From contig NZ_CP065053.1 in the NCBI RefSeq assembly GCF_015689335.1, positions 6,634,001-6,698,000 of the forward strand: a DNA stretch of 64,000 nucleotides, in the 5' to 3' direction. The notes beneath the pieces were generated by a model. The model saw only the letters and a list, made by a program, of their open reading frames with translations. It ran no database searches and was not told where the DNA came from. The DNA comes from Massilia antarctica. Its GTDB lineage: Bacteria; Pseudomonadota; Gammaproteobacteria; Burkholderiales; Burkholderiaceae_D. Numbering within the stretch: the stretch's first letter is position 1; every line of letters starts with the position of its first letter. Of the stretch, positions 1 through 7,687 are shown piece after piece. A program made the translations under genes and the position numbers.

Positions 1-1764
1 TTGGTCATCATCGGTGGCGAGGCCGCGCTGGCCGAAAGGGTGGCGCGCTGGCGCACGGCCGCGCCAAGCCATCTGGTGCTGCTCAATACCTACGGTCCGA
101 CCGAGGCCACCGTCATCTGCACCACCGCACAACTGGCCGGCCCGGACGCCATCGCCTGGAGCGGCGAGGCCGTGCCGATCGGCCGGCCGCTGCCGGGTGT
201 CGACATCGCCGTCTGCGCCGAACATCCGGTCGGCATCGGCGAAGAAGGAGAACTGTGCCTGATCGGCGCCGGCCTTGCGCGCGGCTACTTCGACCGCGAA
301 GCCTTGACCGCGCAGCGTTTCGTCACCTTGCCCGACGGCCGGCGCGCCTACCGCACCGGCGACCGCGTGGTGCTGGGTGAAGACGGCCAACTGCGTTATC
401 TGGGCCGGCTGGACGATGAAGTCAAGATCAGCGGCCATCGGATCGACCCGACCGAGATCGAAGCCGCGCTGCTTCAGTATCCCGGCGTGCGCGAAGCGGC
501 CGTGGTGTGCCAGCAGCAGGCAGACGGCGGCAAGCACCTGCGCGCTTTCGTGGCCACCGCCGGCAAACTCAATGCACCGGCCCTGCGCGCTTTCCTGGCC
601 GAGCGCCTGCCGGCAGCTGCGGTGCCGGCCAATTACGCGAGCCTGGCGCGCCTGCCGCGCAACGCCAACGGCAAGATCGACCGCTCCGCACTGCGCGCGC
701 GAGAACTGGATGCCGCACCAACTGCACCTGACGCCACCCCGCTTGAACAGTCGGTGATGTCGGTCTGGCGCGAAGTGCTCGGGGTGGAGGCACTAACGCC
801 GATGGACGATTTCTTTGCCCTCGGCGGCAAATCGCTGCAAGCGATCCAGGTCGCCAACCGCCTCGGCGCGGCCTTGAAGCGCGAGGTTGCGGTATCGGCC
901 CTGTTCCGCCACCGCACCGTGGCCGCGCTGGCGCATTCGCTCGGCACCGTCGGCCATGCGCCGCCGGCCGCCGCCGCTGGGGGCGAGTTCGCACCGCTGC
1001 TGACCATCCAGCGCGGCAGCGGCCCTGCCCTGTTCTGCGTGCATCCGGCCGAAGGGCTGTCGTGGTGCTATCTGGGCCTGGCCGCCTGGCTGCCGCACAC
1101 GCCCATCTACGGCTTGCAGGCGCGCGGCATGAGCGGCACCCCTCCGGCCGATATCGACATGCAGCTCGACGACTATCTCGGTCTGATACGCGGCGCCCAG
1201 CCGCATGGCCCGTACCGCCTGATCGGCTGGTCCTCGGGCGGCGGCCTGGCCCATGCCCTGGCCGCGCGCCTGCAAGCGGCCGGCGAAACGGTATCGCTGC
1301 TGGCGATGATGGACTCCTACCCGAGCGACATCTGGGAAGGCAAACCGGAAGCCGAAGAACGCGACGCCCTGATCGCCATGCTCGACGTGATCGGCGCGTC
1401 GTCGGTCGACGCCGACGGCCAGCCGCTCCCGCGCGAGGCGCTGCTGGCCCAGTTCCGCCGGCCGGGCAGTTCGCTGGCCACGGCCGACGACGCCCACCTC
1501 GAACGCATCACCACCACCGCTCTGCTGTCGATGCACCTGTACCGCCAGCTGCGCCATCCGCGCTACGAAGGCGACGTGCTGTTCTTCCATGCCAGCCGGC
1601 GCGGCCCCGACGCCCCCGACTGGAAAGTCTGGACGCCGTATGTGAACGGCCAGCTCGAACGCATCGACGTCGATTGCACCCATTCCTCCATGAGCCAGCC
1701 GGCGCCCCTGGGGCACATCGGCCGCGTGCTGGCCCAACGTATTGACCCGGAAGGTAGATCATGA
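1..1764 (+). CDS. Nonribosomal peptide synthetase, C-terminal fragment (A-PCP-TE), 5' partial
   Basis: The last module of an NRPS that begins before the window. Residues 1-230 are the second half of an adenylation domain: NTYGPTE near 29, YRTGDR near 117, GRLDDEVKISGHRI near 135 and NANGKIDR near 221. A carrier domain follows with DDFFALGGKS, putting the phosphopantetheine serine at about 278 (GGKS rather than the usual GGHS). The rest is a type I thioesterase with GWSSG (Ser411), a likely catalytic Asp438 (MMDSYP) and a C-terminal His561, so this is the chain-terminating module. Its stop overlaps the next start (ATGA), and siderophore-reductase and entA genes follow, so the product is probably a 2,3-dihydroxybenzoate-capped siderophore. 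The activated amino acid cannot be read, because the specificity region lies mostly upstream. Confidence 0.93.
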   Translation: MVIIGGEAALAERVARWRTAAPSHLVLLNTYGPTEATVICTTAQLAGPDAIAWSGEAVPIGRPLPGVDIAVCAEHPVGIGEEGELCLIGAGLARGYFDREALTAQRFVTLPDGRRAYRTGDRVVLGEDGQLRYLGRLDDEVKISGHRIDPTEIEAALLQYPGVREAAVVCQQQADGGKHLRAFVATAGKLNAPALRAFLAERLPAAAVPANYASLARLPRNANGKIDRSALRARELDAAPTAPDATPLEQSVMSVWREVLGVEALTPMDDFFALGGKSLQAIQVANRLGAALKREVAVSALFRHRTVAALAHSLGTVGHAPPAAAAGGEFAPLLTIQRGSGPALFCVHPAEGLSWCYLGLAAWLPHTPIYGLQARGMSGTPPADIDMQLDDYLGLIRGAQPHGPYRLIGWSSGGGLAHALAARLQAAGETVSLLAMMDSYPSDIWEGKPEAEERDALIAMLDVIGASSVDADGQPLPREALLAQFRRPGSSLATADDAHLERITTTALLSMHLYRQLRHPRYEGDVLFFHASRRGPDAPDWKVWTPYVNGQLERIDVDCTHSSMSQPAPLGHIGRVLAQRIDPEGRS

Positions 1765-2591
1765 CCACTCCCAAACGCACACCGCCAAGGATGCTGTACG
1801 TGCGCCGCACCTTGCAACTGACTCCGCTGATGCGCCGCATTACGCTGGCCGGCGAGGCGCTGGCCGGCTTCCCGGAGGGTAGCGACGGCGCCCACATCAA
1901 GCTGCTGCTGGCGCGCGACGGCCAGCGCGAACCGGTGCTGCCGACACTCGGCCCCGACGGTCCGGTGTGGCCGCCGGCCGACATCCGCCCCATCGCGCGC
2001 ACCTACACGGTGGCGCGTTACGACGCCGAGGCGGGCGAGCTCGATGTGGACCTGGTACTGCACGGCGACGACGGCCCCGCCTCGCGCTGGGCCGTGCACG
2101 CGCAGCCGGGCGACGCCGTCGGCGTGGCAGGTCCGGGCGGGCCGCCCCGCTTCGTGCCATCGGCCGACTACCACCTGATGATCGGCGACCCGAGCGCGCT
2201 GGCTGCGATCGCCGCTGGGCTGCGCGGCGTGCCCTCCAAGGCGCGTGGCACGGTGCTGATTGAAGTTCCCGACCACTCGGAAGTGCAGGCGCTGCCCTAC
2301 CCTGCCGGCTTTTCGGTGCACTGGCTGTCGCGCCGGGGCGCGCGGCCCGGCGCCAGCACCTTGCTGCTCGATGCGGTCAAGGCGATGGCGTGGCCGCCGG
2401 GCCGCGTGTCGGTCACCCTGGCCGGCGAAAGCAACCAACTGCTGGCCGTGCGCGACTTTTTGCTGTCGGTACGCGGCGTGGCACGCGCCGACATGTACGC
2501 GGTCCCATACTGGAAGGACGAACACACCGAAGAGGCGTACCACGCCGAACGCCACCGCATCATGGATGAACTGGAAGAAGCCGCAGCATGA
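1761..2591 (+). CDS. Siderophore-interacting protein (FAD-dependent ferric-siderophore reductase)
   Basis: A 276-residue protein of the ViuB/SIP family, which takes electrons from NAD(P)H through FAD to reduce iron in imported ferric siderophores and free it in the cytoplasm. The flavin-binding signature is RTYTVARYDAEAGELDVDLVLHG near residues 80-105, followed by the loop PGDAVGVAGPGGP. The C-terminal half matches the NAD(P)-binding SIP domain, ending with the typical AYWKxE-like stretch (VPYWKDEHTEEAYHAERHR). It starts inside the NRPS stop codon and its own stop overlaps the entA start, so the three genes are translationally coupled. This links siderophore assembly and iron release in one operon. 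Confidence 0.93.
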   Translation: MTTPKRTPPRMLYVRRTLQLTPLMRRITLAGEALAGFPEGSDGAHIKLLLARDGQREPVLPTLGPDGPVWPPADIRPIARTYTVARYDAEAGELDVDLVLHGDDGPASRWAVHAQPGDAVGVAGPGGPPRFVPSADYHLMIGDPSALAAIAAGLRGVPSKARGTVLIEVPDHSEVQALPYPAGFSVHWLSRRGARPGASTLLLDAVKAMAWPPGRVSVTLAGESNQLLAVRDFLLSVRGVARADMYAVPYWKDEHTEEAYHAERHRIMDELEEAAA

Positions 2592-3382
2592 ACACAATTT
2601 CACCAAATCAGTTTGAAGGCAAGGTCGCACTGGTCGCGGGCGGAGCGCAGGGCATCGGCGCGGCAGTGGCACGCAAGCTGGCGCGCGAAGGCGCGGCGGT
2701 GGCGGTGCTGGACGTCAAAGCCGGTGCGGTCGAGGAAATGGCGGCGACCTTGCGCGCCAGCGGCATCAACGCCATCGGCATCGCGGTCGATGTGGCCGAT
2801 AGCGTGGCCGTGAACGAGGCGGTGGCGCGCGTGCGGCGCGAGCTCGGTGAGATCGATGTGCTGGTCAACGTGGCCGGCATCCTGCGCATGGGGTCCATTC
2901 TGGACTATAGCGATGCGGATTGGGAGCAGACGTTTGCCGTCAACGCCGGCGGCGTATTCCGCCTGTGCCGCGCGGTGGCGGCAGGCATGGTGGAGCGCAA
3001 GCGCGGCACCATCGTGACGGTGGCGTCGAATGCCTCCACGGTGCCGCGCATGCAGATGGGGGCCTATGCGGCGTCGAAAGCGGCGTCCACGCAGTTCATG
3101 CGCTGCCTGGGACTGGAACTGGCGCAGTACGGGATTCGCTGCAATGTGGTCTCGCCCGGGTCGACCGATACGGAGATGCAGCGTCAGTTGTGGAATGGCG
3201 TCGATGGATCGCAGGCGGTGATCGGAGGCTCACTCGAGACGTTCCGGCTGGGAATTCCATTGAAGCGAATCGCGACGCCCGACGATATCGCCGATACAGT
3301 GCTGTATCTGGCGTCAGACAGTGCGCGCCATATCACTATGCATGATTTGCGCATTGATGGCGGGGCGACGCTGGGAGCCTAG
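2588..3382 (+). CDS. entA: 2,3-dihydro-2,3-dihydroxybenzoate dehydrogenase
   Basis: A short-chain dehydrogenase of 264 residues that oxidises 2,3-dihydro-2,3-dihydroxybenzoate to 2,3-dihydroxybenzoate with NAD+, the last step of catechol formation for enterobactin-type siderophores. It has the nucleotide loop AGGAQGIGAA near residue 18, NVAGILRMG near 96, the catalytic Tyr160/Lys164 pair (YAASK), and the EntA-specific stretches TVASNAS, NVVSPGSTDTEMQR and the ending DGGATLGA. These segments distinguish it from a generic SDR. Its ATG overlaps the preceding stop. It is the last recognisable gene of the operon, and no entB, entC or entE lies downstream, so they should be upstream of the window or elsewhere. 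Confidence 0.95.
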   Translation: MNTISPNQFEGKVALVAGGAQGIGAAVARKLAREGAAVAVLDVKAGAVEEMAATLRASGINAIGIAVDVADSVAVNEAVARVRRELGEIDVLVNVAGILRMGSILDYSDADWEQTFAVNAGGVFRLCRAVAAGMVERKRGTIVTVASNASTVPRMQMGAYAASKAASTQFMRCLGLELAQYGIRCNVVSPGSTDTEMQRQLWNGVDGSQAVIGGSLETFRLGIPLKRIATPDDIADTVLYLASDSARHITMHDLRIDGGATLGA

Positions 3383-3658
3383 CGTGGGGGGCAACCTCTA
3401 GCCCTGGGCACCATCGTCTCCGGCGCTACCAGACTGTGGTGGTCGCACATCCCGTCAGCTGACCGGCAGCTTCCACCCCGAGGCCGCCCGTCACCTCTTG
3501 CTCCGCATTCCTGCCGATTTCATAGGGAAGCATTTCCAAGCTTCGTCCACGAGGCTTTCGGTTGCTTGCTAAAGCCCAGCTTCGCCACAACCATGTTACT
3601 GGTCAACAGCGCATTCCCACAATCGGTGTCGATCGTTGGCGGCGGCCAGTTCATCGCA

Positions 3659-4363
3659 TCACCATAATTTCCACCAAGGCTTAACTGCTGCGGCAGTGGG
3701 GGACCGTGGGATTGGATGGAGCGGTTCCTCATAACTGAATTTGACTGTGAAGCTCTTGCCTTCGTATTGAAGGACCGCTTCGCGCCATTTATTTCCGTTC
3801 TTCCACATGAGCACGGCTATTTCTTCGCACATGGCTCTGAGACGGCCGCTGATCGTCGCTGAATTTCTGGACTTGGCATTTTTCAATTGATAGCCAAGCC
3901 AGTTGCCATCGCACTGAATTGTTAGCGTTCCTGCTTGCCAGTCAGATGGCGCAGATTCGATACATTCCGCTAGTACCATTTGAATCATGCTGTCGGTCGT
4001 CTGGCGTACCAATTCATCCCGCGTGGGCAAGTCCGGTACAAGGTTTTCTTCACCGCCGTCCAACACCAAGGTTGCTCCAGCAGGAACACTCAAACTCTTG
4101 AGCAAGTCACGTAACTTCGGAAGGGCGGTATTAAGATCAACGACACCGATCACTAGAACGTCATCACCGGTCGCATCCACGACGTCCAAGTCAAGTACCA
4201 TGCCCTCGAGCGCTGGTTTCAGAAGATCATCAACTGCCGCTTTGACTTGCCAACGATCTGTAGGGCAAGGCATGCCATAGTCGCGATCCCGCAAGGTGAG
4301 CCTTAGTACCGGACTGCCTTCGAGCAATACCCGCAGGGCAGCGTCAGGATGGATTTCGCTCAT
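3659..4363 (-). CDS. Hypothetical protein, 234 aa, lower-GC island gene
   Basis: No family recognised. The protein is soluble, with no signal peptide or membrane span. It begins MSEIHPDAALRVLLEG, has an acidic middle (VVDATGDDVLVIGVVDLNTALPK near residues 60-80) and an aromatic tail ending WWKLW. Codon use is visibly less GC-rich than that of entA or the TetR gene nearby, and it lies beside a truncated rlmI, so it may have arrived by transfer. The size, acidity and isolated setting would suit an orphan immunity or defence accessory protein, but no toxin partner is visible and this is only a guess. Confidence 0.6.
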   Translation of the reverse strand: MSEIHPDAALRVLLEGSPVLRLTLRDRDYGMPCPTDRWQVKAAVDDLLKPALEGMVLDLDVVDATGDDVLVIGVVDLNTALPKLRDLLKSLSVPAGATLVLDGGEENLVPDLPTRDELVRQTTDSMIQMVLAECIESAPSDWQAGTLTIQCDGNWLGYQLKNAKSRNSATISGRLRAMCEEIAVLMWKNGNKWREAVLQYEGKSFTVKFSYEEPLHPIPRSPTAAAVKPWWKLW

Positions 4364-4548
4364 AGCATTTCAAACGTGGAAAATTTTCATCTTAACATGC
4401 ATGAAAAGGCGAACGCATTGAACCAGGCAAACAGCGGCTTCGGATTCCTTTATGTTTTGGCGAACGGCGGCTTCTGGTCTTTAGCTGACCTTAAAAGACT
4501 TTATCTCATCCGAACGCTGCCGCCAGGTCAAGTTTGAGACACTACACA

Positions 4549-5187
4549 TCAGCGAAACTTGTACCGCTCGCCCGTCTTCAAATCCAGCGCAAACTTGACG
4601 CCGTTCTCGGTGACCGGCACTTCATCCGGCGGCTCGTCACCAGCCAGCGCGCCTTCCACGAACGGCAGCCCTTCCCCTTTGCGCACCAGTTCATCGGCGC
4701 GCTCGTAGACATTGCGGCAGCCCGTCTCCGCGATCAGGGTCTGCACGATCGGCACCTTCCACGCATCCACGCCGGCGGCCTGGAATTCACAGATCAGATA
4801 GCCCTCTTTACCGCCGTACTGCTCCACCAGCAAACCGGGCAACTGATCCGCCTCGGCGTTGACCAGCTTGACCACTTGATCGGGACGCGCCTTCTTCGCC
4901 GCCGCCGCACTCTTGGCCAGCGCCGCTTTCACACGCCGCTTGATCAGCGCATGGTCGACCGGCTCGCCTTCGTCGAAGGTCCACACGCGCGCGCGGATCT
5001 GCGATTTGGAATTGTAGGCGGCGCGCGCCAGAAATTTGGTCGACGACGATTGCACGATCGCCGTGCCGCCCGCCTTCATTTTTTCGTTCGGCTTGCCGTC
5101 GACTTTTTCAATCGCGGACGCGTAAATCCAGGGCTCGCCGGCGAGCAGGCTCTTTTCCTTGCCCTGTTTGATGGTGATGATCAGCAT
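4549..5187 (-). pseudogene. rlmI: Truncated 23S rRNA m5C1962 methyltransferase (RlmI-like), 3' part missing
   Basis: The reading frame encodes about 212 residues matching the front half of RlmI: the PUA RNA-binding domain (KQGKEKSLLAGEPWIYASAI, then FLARAAYNSKSQIRARVW) and the linking domain (LVNAEADQLPGLLVEQYGG; CRNVYERAD). It stops at ALDLKTGERYKFR, exactly where the family continues with the KTGFYLDQR motif and the SAM-binding Rossmann domain. Intact members have about 390-400 residues, so the catalytic domain is absent. The next 185 bases encode none of it. The start at 5187 (MLIITIKQG) matches the family start; longer upstream starts look spurious. The fragment might bind RNA but cannot methylate it. 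Confidence 0.75.
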
Positions 5188-5280
5188 GTTGTTCCAGTGA
5201 AAATGCATTGCAAGACCACATGATACCGCCTGCCGCCCCATTTAGAACCCATCCTCTACCTCCGCAACATTTTTCTTGTC

Positions 5281-5300
5281 TATAGACCGATCGGTCTATA
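5281..5300. promoter_or_regulatory. Perfect 20-bp palindrome, likely TetR operator
   Basis: The half site TATAGACCGA is followed directly by its exact reverse complement TCGGTCTATA, with no spacer. It lies 2 bp before the first ATG at 5303 and 11 bp before the ATG at 5312 of the TetR gene. Position and symmetry are what is expected of an autoregulatory operator for the adjacent regulator. The palindrome rules out the longer upstream start (5276) as the main start. Confidence 0.75.
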
Positions 5301-5311
5301 ACATGGATTAC

Positions 5312-5905
5312 ATGAAAACAAGCGATGCCAAACAACGCCTGATCGGCGCCATGATCGATGCCCTGCAACGCCGTGGCCTGCACGGCAGCGGCCTGACCGA
5401 ACTGCTGGCCGCCGCCGACGCGCCCAAGGGCGTGCTCTACCACCACTTCCCAGGCGGCAAGACCGAGCTGGCGGTGGCCGCCATCGAGGTCACCATTGCG
5501 CGCCTGTGCGACAGCATGGAAGCGAGCATGGCCGCCAGCGGCGATCCCGGTGCCGCGCTGATGATCTGGGTGAACGGCGCCCAGAGGCGGCTCGACGGCA
5601 GCCACTACGAACGCGGCTGCCCGCTGGCCACCATCGCCCTGGAGACCACCGCCGACGACGTGGCCATCCGCGCCGCGCTGGCCAGGGGTTTCGCGGCGGT
5701 GCGCGACCGCATCGCCACGGGCCTGGTCAACGCCGGCTACGAAGCGGCCACCGCCCACGCCACCGCGGCCCTGCTGCTGGCCGCCTACGAAGGCGGTTTG
5801 CTGCAAGCGCGCGTGGCCGGCACGCCGGAACCAATGGCGCTCGTCAGCGCCGCCCTGCTCACCTACCTGAAACTGCAGCGCCCCAAGGAATCCGATCATG
5901 AGTAA
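5312..5905 (+). CDS. TetR/AcrR family transcriptional regulator
   Basis: A regulator of about 197 residues. The N-terminal helix-turn-helix reads LTELLAAADAPKGVLYHHFPGGKTEL (residues about 25-52), the classic TetR recognition helix with YHHF. The ligand domain contains ERGCPLATIALE, typical of the LmrA/YxaF-type TetR subgroup. The start at 5312 (MKTSDAKQR) is preferred because upstream in-frame starts fall in or just after the 20-bp palindrome; 5303 is also possible. The hydrolase gene begins 8 bp before its stop, so both are co-transcribed. It probably represses itself and the hydrolase in response to a small hydrophobic ligand. Confidence 0.88.
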   Translation: MKTSDAKQRLIGAMIDALQRRGLHGSGLTELLAAADAPKGVLYHHFPGGKTELAVAAIEVTIARLCDSMEASMAASGDPGAALMIWVNGAQRRLDGSHYERGCPLATIALETTADDVAIRAALARGFAAVRDRIATGLVNAGYEAATAHATAALLLAAYEGGLLQARVAGTPEPMALVSAALLTYLKLQRPKESDHE

Positions 5906-6788
5906 GCCCGCCGATGCGCAATCCCTGACCCTGACCACCGCCGACGGCTACCCGATCGCCGCGCTGCGCTACCCGGCCGCGGGACCCACGCGTGGCCACC
6001 TCGTGGTCGCCGGCGCCACCGGCGTGCCGCAGGGCTTCTACCGGCGCTTCGCGCAATACGCCAGCAGCTGCGGCTACAACGTCATGACGCTCGATTACCG
6101 CGGCATCGGCCTGTCCAAGCCGGCCACGCTCAAGGGCTTTCGCATGGATTACCTGGACTGGGGCCGCCAGGACCTGGCCGCCGCCGTCGACACAATGAGC
6201 GAACCCGGACTGCCCTTATATATGGTGGGCCATTCCTACGGCGGCCACGCTTTCGGCCTGCTGCCCAACCACGACAAGGTCGACGGCCTGTACACCTTCG
6301 CCACCGGCGCCGGCTGGCATGGCTGGATGCCGCCGATGGAACGCCTGCGCGTGCTGCTGATGTGGAGGGTACTCGGCCCCCTGATCGTGCGCGTGAAGGG
6401 TTACCTTGCCTGGAACTGGATGGGCATGGGCGAGGATCTGCCGGTCGATGTGTACCGCCAGTGGAAGCGCTGGTGCACCTTTCCGCGCTATTTTTTCCAG
6501 GACCCGGACATGAAACACATCGCAGAATCGTACGAGAGCGTGCGCAGCCCGATCATGGCCTGCAACGCACTCGACGACCTGTGGGCGCGCCCGCCCTCGC
6601 GCAACGCCTTCATGTCGGCTTACCGCAACGCCGGCTGGCAGGCGACCGATATCGATCCACGCCAGGCCGGACTGGGACCGATTGGCCACATGGGCTATTT
6701 CAAGGCCCACTGCAAGCCGCTGTGGGAAGGCGCGCTCGGCTGGCTGGAACAGCACGGCCGGATTCGCCCGGCCAGTCCATCGCGCTAA
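5898..6788 (+). CDS. Alpha/beta hydrolase, TetR-linked
   Basis: A cytoplasmic serine hydrolase of 296 residues without signal peptide. The nucleophile elbow is GHSYGG with Ser113. The oxyanion region is VVAGATGVPQGFY, and a late histidine in GPIGHMGYF near residue 268 can complete the triad. The middle (WMPPMERLRVLLMWRVLGPLIVR) is a helical lid. The sequence resembles a group of uncharacterised proteobacterial hydrolases with the opening TTADGYPIAALRYP. The substrate is unknown; coupling to a TetR gene with its own operator suggests inducible breakdown of an ester or lactone. Confidence 0.85.
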   Translation: MSKPADAQSLTLTTADGYPIAALRYPAAGPTRGHLVVAGATGVPQGFYRRFAQYASSCGYNVMTLDYRGIGLSKPATLKGFRMDYLDWGRQDLAAAVDTMSEPGLPLYMVGHSYGGHAFGLLPNHDKVDGLYTFATGAGWHGWMPPMERLRVLLMWRVLGPLIVRVKGYLAWNWMGMGEDLPVDVYRQWKRWCTFPRYFFQDPDMKHIAESYESVRSPIMACNALDDLWARPPSRNAFMSAYRNAGWQATDIDPRQAGLGPIGHMGYFKAHCKPLWEGALGWLEQHGRIRPASPSR

Positions 6789-6906
6789 ACCGCAGTCTGT
6801 CCGGCGCGCGCTGCAGTTTGTCGCAAACCGCGCGCGGCGGCATGGTGCCTTGCCTAGTATGCTGGTCAGGAACCCTATCCGACCACCCATACAAGAGGAA
6901 GCCGCC

Positions 6907-7683
6907 ATGACCCGAGCACCAACTACCCGTTTCGCCCTGCGCCACCTGATCCTGGCCGCTGCCATTGCCTGCACCCTGCCCGCCAGCCACGCCGCGGGCG
7001 AATGGTTTGGCGGCGAGAAGGTCCAGGGCAGCACCATCCTCAAACGCCAGACGCGCGCGCTGGGGCACTTTACCGGGGTGGCGCTGGGCCTTCCGGCCAA
7101 GGTGGAAGTGCGCATCGGCGACACCGAAAGCGTCAGCATTGAAACCGACGACAACCTGCTGCCGCTGGTGGAAACCGTGATCGAGGATGGCACCCTCCAG
7201 CTGCGCCCCAACAAGCGCAACCTGAACCTCCAGACCCGCACCATGAAGATCGTGGTGCAGGCCAGGAACCTCGATCACATATCGATTGGCGGCTCGGGCA
7301 GCATCGATGCCGATGCCCTGCGCGGCGACAAGGTTCGCATCAATATCGGAGGATCGGGCTCCATCGTCGTCAAGGGCATGGAAGCGGACAACGCCGTCAT
7401 CGCCGTCGGCGGCAGCGGCAGCCTGACCAGCGGCGCCGGATCGCTGAACAAGGCGTCGATCTCCATCGGCGGCTCGGGCGGCGTCGACATCGGCAGGGTC
7501 TTGGCGCGCGAGGCCAAGATCAGCGTGGCCGGCTCCGGCGAGGCCACCGTGTGGGCCAGCGACAGCTTGAACGCATCGATCGCCGGTTCCGGCGACGTGA
7601 AATACTACGGTGACCCGAAAGTGAGCAAGTCAGTGGCCGGCTCCGGCAACACCCGCCGCCTCGGCGACGCGCCGCAGCGCTGA
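6907..7683 (+). CDS. Head GIN domain (DUF2807) exported protein
   Basis: A secreted protein of 258 residues with a signal peptide (LRHLILAAAIACTLPASHAAG). The mature part is a DUF2807 right-handed beta-helix with repeated IGGSGS / VGGSGSL / VAGSGEA turns, about seven times between residues 120 and 250. Such proteins are periplasmic or envelope associated and have no established biochemical role. The ATG at 6907 is chosen over a longer frame from 6682 because an AGAGGAAG ribosome site lies just before it and the signal peptide starts there. It is probably monocistronic, with the minus-strand copper operon converging on it. Confidence 0.88.
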   Translation: MTRAPTTRFALRHLILAAAIACTLPASHAAGEWFGGEKVQGSTILKRQTRALGHFTGVALGLPAKVEVRIGDTESVSIETDDNLLPLVETVIEDGTLQLRPNKRNLNLQTRTMKIVVQARNLDHISIGGSGSIDADALRGDKVRINIGGSGSIVVKGMEADNAVIAVGGSGSLTSGAGSLNKASISIGGSGGVDIGRVLAREAKISVAGSGEATVWASDSLNASIAGSGDVKYYGDPKVSKSVAGSGNTRRLGDAPQR

Positions 7684-7687
7684 TTTT

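Noticed and set aside
4349..4537. 62-codon plus-strand frame beside the truncated rlmI
   Set aside because: It overlaps the start of the unknown minus-strand gene, has no ribosome site, and its sequence has no family character.
6216..7244. Long minus-strand frame across the hydrolase and GIN-domain genes
   Set aside because: It is antisense to two genes with clear domains and ribosome sites; such frames are common in GC-rich DNA.
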